NCBI GenBank assembly: GCA_030295235.1
Contig: AP026134.1
Span: 868,001-932,000, forward strand
DNA: 64,000 nucleotides
Direction of reading: 5' to 3'
Source of the DNA: Fistulifera solaris
Lineage: Eukaryota; Bacillariophyta; Bacillariophyceae; Naviculales; Stauroneidaceae
Below are positions 11,670-22,223 of this stretch, piece by piece. Numbering within the stretch: position 1 is the first letter of the stretch; the number at the start of each line of letters is the position of its first letter. The notes beneath the pieces were generated by a model. That model ran no database searches. It was not told the origin of the DNA and worked only from the letters and a program-made list of their open reading frames with translations. A program made the translations under genes and the position numbers.

Positions 11670-12056
11670 GTTTACAATTATAGAGGATGTGATGCAACAA
11701 TCGACTTCTCGAAGATGATGCGGTGATCGTCTCGTTTGCGGACCAGGGCGATCTTCATCTTCACCTTCGAAAGTTGCGAAACGCTGACGTTGGTAGGTTT
11801 TCAACGAGACTTCCTACGGCAACAGTACGTAAGACGTACGTACGCGGTTGGCGATCTTTCGGGTTCAACTGTCATTCATTCGCGATTCAGTCACGTATGG
11901 TTCGTGATTCAAATGTGTGTCTGTCGTACACCCGGACAAGCTTGGCCAATCAAATGAAATCCGCGCGACAAAAACCATCGGTTTTCTTTTCATTTGATTA
12001 TTACCTTCGGCTCTCATGTTTGTCACCTTAATTGATGTCGAGTCCCTCGAGCGATC
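11670..12056. other. Divergent promoter region
   Basis: This 387-nt spacer separates the leftward plastid-protein gene from the rightward methyltransferase-like gene. A TACG-rich stretch (repeated GTACGTA words near 11826-11845) lies in it. No reading frame here looks coding. Confidence 0.45.
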
Positions 12057-13190
12057 ATGGGTAAAAACAAGCGTTTAAAAAAAGAAAAAGAGAGAACGGG
12101 AAAGACAAGGTCATGATGCGGCTGCGGCGACGACTGACGGAAGCAATAACAAAGACTCCGCGACATTTGAAAGAACAGGAGAAAAGAGAAAGTATAATGT
12201 TGTCACAGAATCGTGCGACGCGTCGTCATCGGCTGACAAACGACGCAGACAAGGTACGTTTAGAAGCTGCATCTTCTTTCGCACGCTTCGAAGCCGAACT
12301 CGTTGTTTTCTCGCTAACGTGTCACGGTCAATATGATGTGCCAGATTGAAGCATTTCGAAAGGCAAAATGCTATTCAGAAGTGCTCTGAATTGCGGGTGT
12401 GATATCTGTATTATTTACAATCCCAACTTCGATGTTCTCAATAGCAATTTGGATAACTTTGTACTCCTTTCTAACGATTCATTGCTCGCCAATCGTTTAA
12501 AGCAGAAATGGAAGGTCAGAGCCAGAGTGTAAAAGAAGGACCCAGTTTCCCTTATCCTACTGATGCAGATGATCACTGCGAATCGCCAATCGATTCTTAT
12601 CAAGATGTACTTCCACTGCTTCGTTTGCTTCGAGGTAACCGACAGCCTGACGCTTTTGCAATCTACGATCCTTACTTTTGTGACGGTGCTGTAAAGGAAA
12701 ACTTTGCCAAATTGGGCTTTCCCAACGTGTACAACCAGAAAGAAGATTGCTACAGCATATGGTCAGATGTAGGCAAGTATCCTATGTTTGATGTCTTCGT
12801 GACAAATCCTCCGTACAGCGGCGATCACATCGAAAAGCTTATGAAGCATGTCACATCAAAAGAGTTTGGCAATCGGCCTTGGTTTCTTTTGATGCCCAAC
12901 TGGGTCCACAAAAGGACTATTTTTTAAATCTGACAAAGTCACTCAATGTGTTCTATATAGTTCCAAAAAAGCGATATGTGTATATACCTCCCCAAAACTT
13001 TCGAGAGTCCAAGAGAAGCGATGTTCACAAGAAATCATCGCCGTTCGTGAGCATGTGGTATATTTATGGAGGAAACGAAGCCGTGAACAACAAACTGATT
13101 CAGCATTTCATTCGCTCCGAATCGGCCGCTTCTTGTGACTTGGCACGGAGCAAGAGTGCTCTGCGCGATCTGCGGCGCAAGAATCGATAA
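12057..13190 (+). CDS. Methyltransferase-like protein with NPPY motif
   Basis: The start ATG at 12057 opens a very basic N-terminus (MGKNKRLKK) with Ser/Asp-rich sequence after it. Intron 12254-12505 (252 nt, GTACGT...AAGCAG) leads into the conserved part. Visible blocks are FAIYDPYFCDGAVKENFAKL, GFPNVYNQKEDCYSIW, DVFVTNPPYSGDHIEKLM and RPWFLLMPNWVH. NPPY is the catalytic motif IV of N6-adenine and N5-glutamine class methyltransferases, and DPYFCDGAV sits where the AdoMet loop would be. Two frame changes are needed: one A too many in the A run near 12083 and one too few near 12905 (giving HKKDYFLNL). Together they yield 293 residues. The substrate is unknown; RNA, DNA or protein are all possible. 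Confidence 0.65.
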
Positions 13191-14057
13191 TGCCGTGTTT
13201 TTGGCAACACTCTGAATACATTTCTGATGATCCGCTCTTATCTACGACCTATGTCTACATTCATGGCATCTTTAGCTTACGTGCATTTCATCTATTTGTG
13301 ACGTCAAATTACAGCCTTTGAAGGCTTCGAAGAATCCGTAGTTCTCAATTTGCGCCATTGTTGTTAAAGTTTGCCTACTCCATGTGCATTCGAAATTGTT
13401 TTATTTAAGCCTATCTCTTCGTCCTGCCTAAAGTAATTCTTGCGAGTCGGAAATCAAATTATAAGCCAGTCGTAATCGTAAGCGACTTCATCATTTGCCT
13501 TAGCATTTTCTTATTTAGAATTTAGTATACCAGTACGAGTGCGACTTATGTGAAATGGGCAAGACCTTAGGGCTTAGGGCAAGACTTCCTGCGTTCTTTT
13601 TTTCTCTACAGAGATTTAATTAGTTAAAGGTTGGACAACCTGTTTCCCCGAAAATGACGATTACCTTACTGTGAGCCTCGCAGAAGCGTTGACAACCTGT
13701 GAAGCTGAAATAGTACAGCCCGACGCGCGCCGCGTTGTTTGACATTTGACTCGATGGCTCGATGCTCGATGCTCGATGGATGGATGATGCACGGCGCACT
13801 TTCTTTGCACGAGATACTTTTAACTTGTACCAGTTATTTGACCGGGTACAAGTACCTTACCGGTTGTAAGATGACCCCAAGTGCATCATCCATCTTCAAA
13901 TAATAATCTGCAAACGACTTTCCGGTTTAATCGAAAGTCCGTATAAGAGATCATAGATAGATCATTCTTCTTGGTTGCAAACATTTCGAAGAAAATTTTC
14001 GAAGAAAAGAAAGAATATTCAGTTTCTTTTTTATTCGTAAGAGATCCCCTTTTTTCA
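13191..14057. other. Intergenic spacer with small GCTCGAT repeat
   Basis: This 867-nt spacer lies upstream of the hybrid kinase. A degenerate GCTCGAT/GGAT microsatellite lies at about 13750-13790. GTACC words (TTGTACCAG, GGGTACAAGTACC) cluster at 13825-13865, where a promoter is expected. No coding frame or RNA gene was seen. Confidence 0.5.
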
Positions 14058-17000
14058 ATGTCTCATTCGTTCTCGACAAACTGGCGAATGAAACATCCCT
14101 CGCTTCCGAAAACATTACTTGATGACGAATCAGACGAGCAATTACAACACGTGAACAATCTGTTTAAAAGGGATCTTTGATAGGCGCTGCTATTTGGGTG
14201 TTTTTGCTCGTTCTAGTTCTCCGCTACTCGCCTGCTGCGAGCTATGAAGAACCATGGGGATTAGAACAAACAACACATCTTATTGTCTACTTGGTTCTTT
14301 GCGCATCAAACGGATCAAGGATCGTACCATTATGTCTACGAGAGCTGAATTTTAGCTTTATGAAAAGTGGATTTCTCGCAAGCGCCCTTTCTGTGCAAGC
14401 GATTGCTATCGTTTCAAATTTCATCATGTGGTACTTTCCGAGTCCAGTGTTGATTGATGAATACAGTGGTTTGCGGTTTCACATGGTGCGCTGGGCAGAG
14501 TGGACCGCCTTAGCATTTATCATGACGTTCTTGACGTGTAATCTGGACGCAGCTGTCCAGCAAGGAGAGGGGAAAGTTAATTTCGTGTATCCCACAATGC
14601 TAGCACTGAGTACGTTTTGCGGGATGCTTTTTCCACTTTGTCGTGATGGTATTTCATGGTGGATTGTTATGACATTCGCGTGGCTCTGTTTCAATGCGAT
14701 CTTCGTCCTCGTGTATCGACGAAGGAAATCGTACTCTTTCCACAAGAAGACTCTCGAAGACTCAACAGCTTCATTACCACACGAAGCAACCCTCGACCTT
14801 TCTAGATCTGCATATAATCTGGCGCTAGCTTGCGCGTCAACGTGGACGATGCTCTCCATTGTTTTTACGTTCATGTGCTTTACAAACAAGCTTGCTCCGA
14901 CCGACAGCTGGTTGAATCATCCTGCGAATCCAGTTGTTTTCACCGCATGCTTTGAGGTCGCATCGAAAGTCATTTACCTTGGCTGTGTTTTTGATACATA
15001 CGACAAGGTATTTGACGAGAAAGCTATCGCACTTCGCCGTTTAGAAGAAATGAGAAACTTCATGTGTGCGGTTTGGGCGTCGTCGTCAGATGCCATTGTT
15101 TACGTGCTGGATGGATACGATCACATAAGCGCCAGGATCAGCCCTGCGTTTCTTAAGTTGATTGGTGTTGCCAGCGGAAGAGCTTGTTCGCTTCTGGGAC
15201 GGGGGGATGTTTCGCTGATTATCGATATATCACCCAGCAAGGGTTCTTTTACCGTCTTCGCCATGGATCTGACAAAAGAAGTAACTCGGGAAGACGTTGC
15301 GAATGCACTTAATGCGAAGAAAATCTTCTTTGAGCAAAAGAAGACCTGACAGTTGACGAAGCAAACATTGTGGCAGTTGCCGAACTGATTTTGAATGAGA
15401 CCAAGATACCTGGTCAGACCATGAAAGTCTTTCATAAAATCGAAAATGACCTAAAAGTGAGCATCCCGTGCGAGGCGACAGTGGCGGATCTTGAAGGGAA
15501 CAGCAGGGTGGTAGTTCTTCGTGATATCTCTGATAGGCTGCAGCGCTTTGAAGCCGAAAAGCGATTGATTCAAGAAGTGACATCGCGAAAGAAAGACACC
15601 GAAGCGAATAACTTCACGCGGCATGAAGTAAAGAATGGCATCTTGGCCTCCATAGGCATTCTGGATCATATCAAAGAGCTGATGGCCCATCGGGCGAGTG
15701 TACCGAAGTGTGCAATTGCACCATCTGTGGAAGGTTCTAGCCAAAAAGATCAAGTAATCGATGCACTCACCGAGCTCGACAGCACCCTCCGTGACATACT
15801 AGACACAATTCATGATGAAGCAATGGCAAAAGAAATCATTTACGGTGAATACGCCCCCAGAAAAGATATTTTAAGAGTCCGTGACGTTTTGGATTCTATA
15901 CGACAATGTGGAGCTTCAAACAGGTTTCCTTTGCACATCAAGCCAGACTTTCCTCGCGTGTTCCTCGACCGTCAGCTTCTTCGGTACATCTACCGCAACG
16001 CCTTATCCAATGCATGCAGATATGGACAACACAACGGGACGGTGGAAAGTTTTGTGTACTACGACCGAGGCACCCGTGTTTTTACCTTGAAAGTAACGAA
16101 CCTACCCGGGGAAGGTCATGATGAGCTTTTGGAGTTGGATGATGACCAAGTACGCAGCATATTCGAACCCGGCGTGCGACTTGCTCAGAACCATCACCCT
16201 TCTGCCAAGAATGCACAGGCTATCAACAAAGAATCATCGGGCAATGGAGCATGGATCATGCAGAAATGCGCCGAATGTCTTGGCGGATCGTGCAGTATGC
16301 AATTCGACGAAAACGGTGCAACATTCTCCTTCGTATGCACAATCGATGCCGAGGAGCGCCCGTCGCTGACATTGGACACCACGTTCTGTCTTCCAGCAGG
16401 CACATGGGGTATTTCCATTGATGACTCAAGAATCCAACGGAAGCTTATGGATCGATTTCTTGCTCAAGCAGGAATTGAGCAGTCGCGAAGGGTTGTCCTG
16501 GGTGCCAATGCCAACGAAGTTTATAGCTTCGTCGACACTGTAATCAAGCTTGTGAGCGAAAACCCGGATGACAAGTTTCTACTGATCGCCGACGAGAATC
16601 TAGACATCGAGTTTGATGGCCAGAGGAACGCTACTGTTTCCGGTTCCCTATGTGTTGAACAAATTATAGGGAAGCTCGACACGGATTCGGAGAAGCGATT
16701 GCTTGCGCTTATTCGGAGCGCTAACGACTCACTGTCGGATCTGAACCTGTACAGAAATCGGTCTCATGGTGTTCTAATGAAGGAACCAATCAAAAGTGGT
16801 GGTGTTCTCGGCATAATCAAACCGTTCTGGAACGACCGCTTTTCATTAAAAGAAGTCACAGAGGCCCCGGAGTCTGCTACTGATCAAGGAATCGACGCAT
16901 TTCAACTACAGGGACCCTCTGAAGAGGATCTTCGCGAATCTTTCCGGGTGATCAGGGCACTGTCGTCGGTTGAAAATAACGAGAAGCTGCGGCGAAGGTG

Positions 17001-17190
17001 GCACCCTCTCCGTGATCGTTTACACGCTTTGAAAGGGGATCTAATGAGCATGATGGCAAAAGATAAACTTGCTGATGTGATGAAACTCATTGATGAATTC
17101 CTCGCAAGCTCTGTATTTCCTGAGAGCTTTTTGAGCGATTGGGAAGCAGTCGAGCAGATTGTGGAATACGAGCTCTCCAAAAGTCCCTGA
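14058..17190 (+). CDS. Hybrid histidine kinase with microbial-rhodopsin-like membrane domain, REC and HPt
   Basis: ATG at 14058; two one-base shifts (T run near 14170, A run near 15333) join three frames into 1,044 residues. One N-terminal membrane helix is followed by seven more. In the third of the seven, VRWAEW (residues 144-149) matches the Arg-Tyr-x-Asp/Glu-Trp of type I rhodopsins. The fifth begins SWWIV (bacteriorhodopsin WW), the sixth has Trp263, and the last has FEVASKVIY with Lys304 four residues after Glu300, as in the retinal-lysine helix. A PAS-like segment and coiled coil follow. Then come the H-box FTRHEVKNG (His523), N-box YRNALSNACRYG (Asn647), G-box SGNGAWIMQK, a receiver (DD 788-789, Asp845 or 849, Lys908) and an HPt (LHALKGD, His989). 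This is the set for a membrane photo- or chemosensory phosphorelay. Light sensing is inferred; the kinase relay is clear. Confidence 0.85.
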
Positions 17191-17428
17191 GACCTTTATT
17201 ATAAGATAATGCAGCATAAATTAGACAACTTTTTGTAAACAAACGCCAATTGTTTCAGCCGACTTTCTCTCTTATCTTCTCACACCATTTGCGCCCAGGG
17301 GTAGGAACAACAATTTTTTTATATAGACCGTCCGTCGAGGTCATGTGGTCCGGTTTGTGACTTGGTGATGGGAATGGTCGAGGTGCAGATGCAAATTATC
17401 ATAATTGCCAAGGCAGTGCCAACAATCA

Positions 17429-17701
17429 ATGCGGGTAATCAGAGCACTTTCGTTGATTGATAGTGATGAAAAAATGAGACGGGGATGGCATATCCGGAAT
17501 CGCCTCCATGCCTTGAAAGCAGACCTTATGAGCATGATTGCAAAAGACAAATTTGTGGATGTTTTGAAATATATTGACAACTTCCCCCTGCATCCCACTT
17601 TTCTAGAAAGCTTTTTGCATGAATGGGAATTCATGGAGCAGCTTGTAGCGCGAACGCTCACAGAAAACTTACAGGTACTTCATAGAGCGAGCTTCGCATA
17701 A
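17429..17701 (+). pseudogene. Orphan HPt-domain copy downstream of the hybrid kinase
   Basis: ATG at 17429 gives MRVIRALSLIDSDEKMRRGW, then NRLHALKADLMSMIAKDKF and a C-terminal helical part to 17701. It aligns along its whole length with the last ~85 residues of the kinase just upstream (RVIRALSSVENNEKLRRRW, RLHALKGDLMSMMAKDKL). The phospho-acceptor His of HxLK is kept, but the next Gly is Ala. No kinase or receiver part precedes it within the 240-nt gap. The simplest reading is the 3' remnant of a tandemly duplicated kinase. It could instead be a stand-alone 90-residue HPt shuttle protein, since the frame is intact. Confidence 0.7.
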
Positions 17702-17889
17702 GTATACGCTGTAGACAAACCCGCCATTCGTACCACCCTTTCTCGGGATTGCCGCTTAGATTGCTTCAAAGTTATAGTTACTACTTGTTCAGACGCAGAA
17801 ACAAAAACGATGAGTAACTGTTTAGCTTGATTGATTTTTCGTTGCTGCGATAATTTACCGCGTGATTGCTGTTTTTAAGGCGTGCCCTT

Positions 17890-19571
17890 TCATTGCTCGG
17901 ATTCTTCTTCTTGGTTGCCTCTTATTGTTTTGCTGTCCCAGTCTTTTCCTGATTCAAGGGATTGTAAAGCGCGGTCAAGTACTGGAGATGGAAACTTAGT
18001 GACGGCAAGGGGAAATCCATAAATTTGACCCTTTCGAAAAAGAATGAAAGACGGAACCGCATCAACACCGAGATAGCGACCAAGTTCTTTTCCTATCTCT
18101 CCGGTCGCATCTGCTTGACAGAAAACGATATCCCTTTTTCCTTTCTGCAGTCGTGAAAGCCGCTGATATTGAGGCCGCAGATACCTGCATGTGCGACAAA
18201 ATGGGGCTGATAAGAACACACATCCAGTCAGTTCTCCATCAACAATATAATCTTGAAGACCCCTTACACCTTGAAACTGCAAAATGTTGTGGGGATTTTG
18301 TTCTTGGCGCTCTTTGGCTGCAGCGGCAGCTTCACTAACAGGCTTCTTACTGCGTGGCGTTTTGTCTCTAATGGGTGAATTCTTCTGTTCCCGAAGCATG
18401 TTCAGGAGCGGGCTAGTGTTTCTCACGACCATTAACCCCTCCTCCTCTTCATCTTCTGTTTCTTCCATCCAAAGGGAAAATGATGTGGTCGGAAAGCCAA
18501 ACCGCGCATTCGATTCAATATCTCGAGGCCACGTGGAGCTTTCCCAATAGTCCCCCATCGTCCATCCTCGAACTGTGGCTGTAAAATCATCTTGTTGAAC
18601 TGTGCTGGTTGGTGTTTTGTTGGCTGGCCACGTGAAACCGGCCTCGAAAAGGGACTGAATGGTTGTCCCTAATTGTTTCGGGGCTGGTGGCTGAGGGAGT
18701 TGCGCACCGGCCAGTTTTTCTACGTGCGCCTTGGCCCGACCTGGACCTGATAGCATACCCGCTTCGCTAAATAGTTGCTGCTGACGCGTAACAGTCGATA
18801 CGTATTGTTGGCAGTTGTGTCGTGACTTGAGCAAGTCTATCACTGTTTCCTCGGAAAAGACGCCATCGACGACGGTGATTCGTCGCCCAGTGTATCCAGC
18901 AAGGCGTCGAACTTACCCAATTTAGCAGCAAATCCCATCTCATTCTCGGATGGAGATGTAACGCTTATATTTCTTTCGCTAAATTTGAGTGATTTCGTCG
19001 TGATAACATGCACTTGACATTTCAAAGCAGCCAGCGCCCGAGCTGCCATTTGCGCATAATCATTGCTTCCAATTATTGCGACAGTAATTGACTCTGTAGA
19101 TATCATACTGCTTTGCAAACTTCCTCCGATATCGGCAATAGTAGGCAGAAGACAATGTACCGCAGCCCACGCAAACTGCATCGTTTGCGCGGCGAGCTGA
19201 TCCGAAACTTTGGGAGGAATGCGTGCCACCGAGGATGGGTACAATTGCCTTGACGCGTTATTGCGGAGACCTACAACGCGATCACCTTCTTCAGTAGTAC
19301 CTGTAGCGAAGCATAACGCCGCAGCGAAGGACTGTGTGTTGATTAATCCTTCTTCCTTCAAATGGCGTTCCATTGAACGCCATTCTGAGCCGTCGACGAT
19401 AGCCCAGTATTCCTTATAGTTTTTGTCCGTTAGAAGAACAGGAACATCAGCGTCTGTAGACGAAGACAACTGTCTCGAAGCTTTACTTGTTGACTGAGAC
19501 GACGGTGAAAGAGAAAACGCCAGAAGACAAGATGGTAGTAACGCAAACACAACCAGTGCGCTTGATCTCAT
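17890..19571 (-). CDS. Plastid-targeted protein: Rossmann-like domain fused to thioredoxin fold (CRTC)
   Basis: ATG at 19571 begins a signal peptide (MRSSALVVFALLPSCLLA) followed by FSLSP, a diatom plastid-type junction. The N-terminal half contains SITVAIIGSNDYAQMAARAL, resembling the nucleotide-binding turn of quinone-oxidoreductase-like proteins. One missing A near 18883-18886 separates this from the second frame; restoring it reads GDEITVVDGVFSEETVIDLL. A low-complexity, acidic linker follows. The C-terminal thioredoxin fold has CVFLSAPFCRTCRYLRPQY, so the CxxC is CRTC not CGPC, and later the cis-Pro region VDAVPSFILFRKGQ. Total length is 560 residues. A redox role in the plastid is plausible. 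The partner of the Rossmann-like half is unknown. Confidence 0.7.
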
Positions 19572-19984
19572 ATTAGGAGGTCGCAAGGCAGAAAACAATT
19601 TCAATCTAAGACCTTCGTAAAATATGGAATAAGAGAGAGAGTGAAGGAAATCCTTTTGAATGGTGAGAAACCTTCTTTCAATGGTGAGAAGCACCCCCTG
19701 TAACGCCTCCCTTTATAATGAGAAAGGAGATGGTTACAGAAAGTCCGGAACAAATCTTTTCAATTATTTTCCCTTTCATCTCGCAAAGGACGGAGCAGCT
19801 GCACCGTTTCTTGCACCGCGGTCGTCAAAACCGAACTGGATCTCCAACGGACAAAAAAAGGTGTCAACTGTGTCACTTTGAAGCTAAATGTACAGGGTAC
19901 ACTTTACGAGAGATTCTGAACGCTCCACGTTGGTCATGTTAACGCTTTGTTCACGTCGAGAGGTTTGAATCTAGATTCTATAGG
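19572..19984. other. Spacer upstream of the thioredoxin-fold gene
   Basis: This 413-nt spacer holds the likely promoter of the leftward gene at 17890-19571. A short duplication of the words TGGTGAGAA and TTCTTTCAATGGTGAGAA occurs near 19658-19690. No coding frame is convincing. Confidence 0.4.
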
Positions 19985-20160
19985 TTATACGTTCTTGGAT
20001 GGTTGTTCAGTTGCTGATTGAAAATGACGTTTGATGAATTCTTGTAATTGCTCTCTAGTCGGAGATTTTGAAGTTTCACCAAGATGCTTCAAAGCATCAA
20101 GACTGCGATGTATTGCTTTCCGTCGGAATTAACATCTTGCTTTCGCAGTTCCAGCCGGCG
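19985..20160 (-). CDS. Possible 3' exon of an unidentified gene
   Basis: On the minus strand a coding-looking stretch reads ATRRLELRKQDVNSDGK and, after one missing A near 20125, AIHRSLDALKHLGETSKSPT and EQLQEFIKRHFQSATEQ to a stop at 19985. It is charged and helical with diatom-like codon use. There is no start codon, and an upstream stop near 20170 requires an acceptor in between (an AG at 20159-20158 is possible). Upstream exons would have to lie within 20170-20465, where I cannot find a convincing partner. It could be a small gene with a poorly resolved 5' end, or a remnant. Confidence 0.3.
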
Positions 20161-20465
20161 TGTAGCCTCAGTTTAACTTCGATCTTGATTGTCTACAGTG
20201 TGAGACGAGTTCTTGTGTAAAAGTAAAGATGATTATATATTTTGCAATCTCGAGCTTTTTCTCTGAAATTGGCCTCTTCGAATATCTAGAAAGTAGATTT
20301 CGGTTTCGGTTTCGGTTGCGGACCGGTGCTCGGGGATGCACAGAAATTTGATTTGACAAGAAAAAAGTCGCATCTCTCCCAGAGAGATCAAAAAGCTCTG
20401 ACCGCGATTGAATTTCAAGCACCGTAGAAAACCAAATACTAGCCGTAAGTCAACATCTATGGCGA

Positions 20466-21182
20466 CTATCTTTTTTTGCTTGCTAACGATATCCCAACAC
20501 GATCGTTTGAGCCCGTCACATGAAAATTCCATCCTTCGATACCGTATTTCTCTGCCACTTCTTGGATATACGATTGTGTCGACGAAGGAAGACGGTAACT
20601 AACGAGCACGTACGTCCCGTTCAACAACATACTAGACTGTTTCATCAATCGCAGAATTGTATTATCCCAGTCATCACCACAGAGAAATGCATCCATCAAG
20701 CCTTTATCAATGATTGAAGCATAGTAGCCTTGTCGATGCGACAGAAGCGACCCTATCTCTAGCACATCACCACAAATGAAATCGAAATGTTCTTCATGTG
20801 CATACCGTTTGCGCAGTATATTTATACAAGTCGAGGACGAATCCAACAATGTTACTTGTCGATTACTGAAGTAGTCCGGTAATCGAGAGTTGCCGCATCC
20901 GATCATCAAGATGGGGCCGTCCGGAATGTATTGCAGGACAGCGGTAGTTGGTATCGATGAATGCCACTCATATACTTGTTCCGTTTGATTTGCTATTTGG
21001 TAAAAGGCTTCCCATTCTCGAGAAGAAGAGAAATCAAAGTTCTCTATAGCAGGTTGTGGAGTTGTTGAAAAGAATGGCCCATGTGTGTGAATGACAAAAT
21101 GAGTCTTGCTTGTAGCAATCCAAGCGACCGCGTACGTCGTCCAGTGGATGAGTTGAATGGCAGAAAGATAATGCTTATGCAT
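20466..21182 (-). CDS. METTL12/13-type class I methyltransferase
   Basis: ATG at 21182, 238 residues, one exon, no break. The N-terminus is hydrophobic. The fold's motif I is clear: ILMIGCGNSRLPDYF, followed by the acidic end of strand 2 (VTLLDSSSTCINIL), the family's D-x-S. DFICGDVLEI is motif II and YYASIIDKGLMDAFL is the post-II 'DKG' block typical of METTL12/13/EEF1A-lysine methyltransferase relatives. The upstream EVYEWHSSIP resembles the family's 'YEW' preamble. Such enzymes methylate lysines of elongation factor 1A or citrate synthase; the target here is not deducible. Confidence 0.8.
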   Translation of the reverse strand: MHKHYLSAIQLIHWTTYAVAWIATSKTHFVIHTHGPFFSTTPQPAIENFDFSSSREWEAFYQIANQTEQVYEWHSSIPTTAVLQYIPDGPILMIGCGNSRLPDYFSNRQVTLLDSSSTCINILRKRYAHEEHFDFICGDVLEIGSLLSHRQGYYASIIDKGLMDAFLCGDDWDNTILRLMKQSSMLLNGTYVLVSYRLPSSTQSYIQEVAEKYGIEGWNFHVTGSNDRVGISLASKKR

Positions 21183-21534
21183 ATCCCCGGTTTTAACGTT
21201 GAAGAAACATGAACTTTAAGGACAACAGGCGATGCTCTAGAGTAACTTTTCTTGTTACATTTTGAGCAAGACAAGCAGTAATCATCGACACTGCGTGATG
21301 GTGTGTTGGGTATTGGCGGGTGCGCGCATCAAGTGCGAAGAACTCATGATTAACGACTGAAAAGCAGTCGTGGTCGATGAGAACCAATAGAGAAGCAGTT
21401 TCTTTTCATCGTCGCAATACAAGGAAAATAATAATGAGTCAACATTCAACAATTCAACATTATTGTGACTGATAATCTTATCTTGACAACTTTGCATTGA
21501 AAATAGAACACAAAACACATCGAATTAAAGGGTC

Positions 21535-22029
21535 ATGAACGAATCTCATAGCAGCAACATGTCGTCAAGACCAGGTTTAAATTCACAGCCCCCGCGTGGT
21601 GGATTGTTCGGTGCTATTCACGAATTTCATCGTCGCCATGAAAGGTTAAAGAAATTTGTGCACGAAGGGATGAGATATCCATTGCCTCCCGCTGGACGAG
21701 CATTCATGGGATTCGTTTACTTTTGTATCCCGGTTATTGGAGGATGTGCTATCATGGCTTGGACGGCAGAAAAGTCAAAACAATCGATCGGCGAACACGG
21801 TGAGCGTCTTCCTGTTCCTGCTGGACAGAATATGGGAAATAAACGTGTATTAGACGATGGAGAACTTCAAAAAGTAGGTGCGGGAGGTTGGGGTGGCGGG
21901 GTGCATTTAGTCGCGTCGGATGAAGAAACACAGAAAAAGATACAGCGGCAGATTCGAAAGTTTCTCCGAATGCAAAAGAAGAAGATGCAAGAACAAGTAG
22001 ACGACACCAACTCGGATGAAACGTCTTGA
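21535..22029 (+). CDS. Small single-pass membrane protein, unknown
   Basis: ATG at 21535, 164 residues, one exon. The N-terminus is polar and basic (HEFHRRHERLKKFVHEGMR), followed by PLPPAGRAFMGF and one membrane segment (FVYFCIPVIGGCAIMAW). A Gly-rich linker and a highly charged C-terminal helix (QKKIQRQIRKFLRMQKKK) follow. The layout, with basic residues before the helix, would suit an inner mitochondrial or ER membrane protein. I do not recognise a family. Confidence 0.6.
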   Translation: MNESHSSNMSSRPGLNSQPPRGGLFGAIHEFHRRHERLKKFVHEGMRYPLPPAGRAFMGFVYFCIPVIGGCAIMAWTAEKSKQSIGEHGERLPVPAGQNMGNKRVLDDGELQKVGAGGWGGGVHLVASDEETQKKIQRQIRKFLRMQKKKMQEQVDDTNSDETS

Positions 22030-22223
22030 TGAATGAGAAAGGATTAGGGTGTCGATAATGTCCTCATCATTGAATGGAACTAGAGTATTGCTAATCATCG
22101 CTGATGGCGGCACCAAGTGCTAGGATGAAACCCAATAAATGATACTGTACAGATAACATAAGGTCCAGCTGCAATCAAATTTGCAATCTATAGCAACCTT
22201 TATTTCACCGTAGGCTACTTCAT

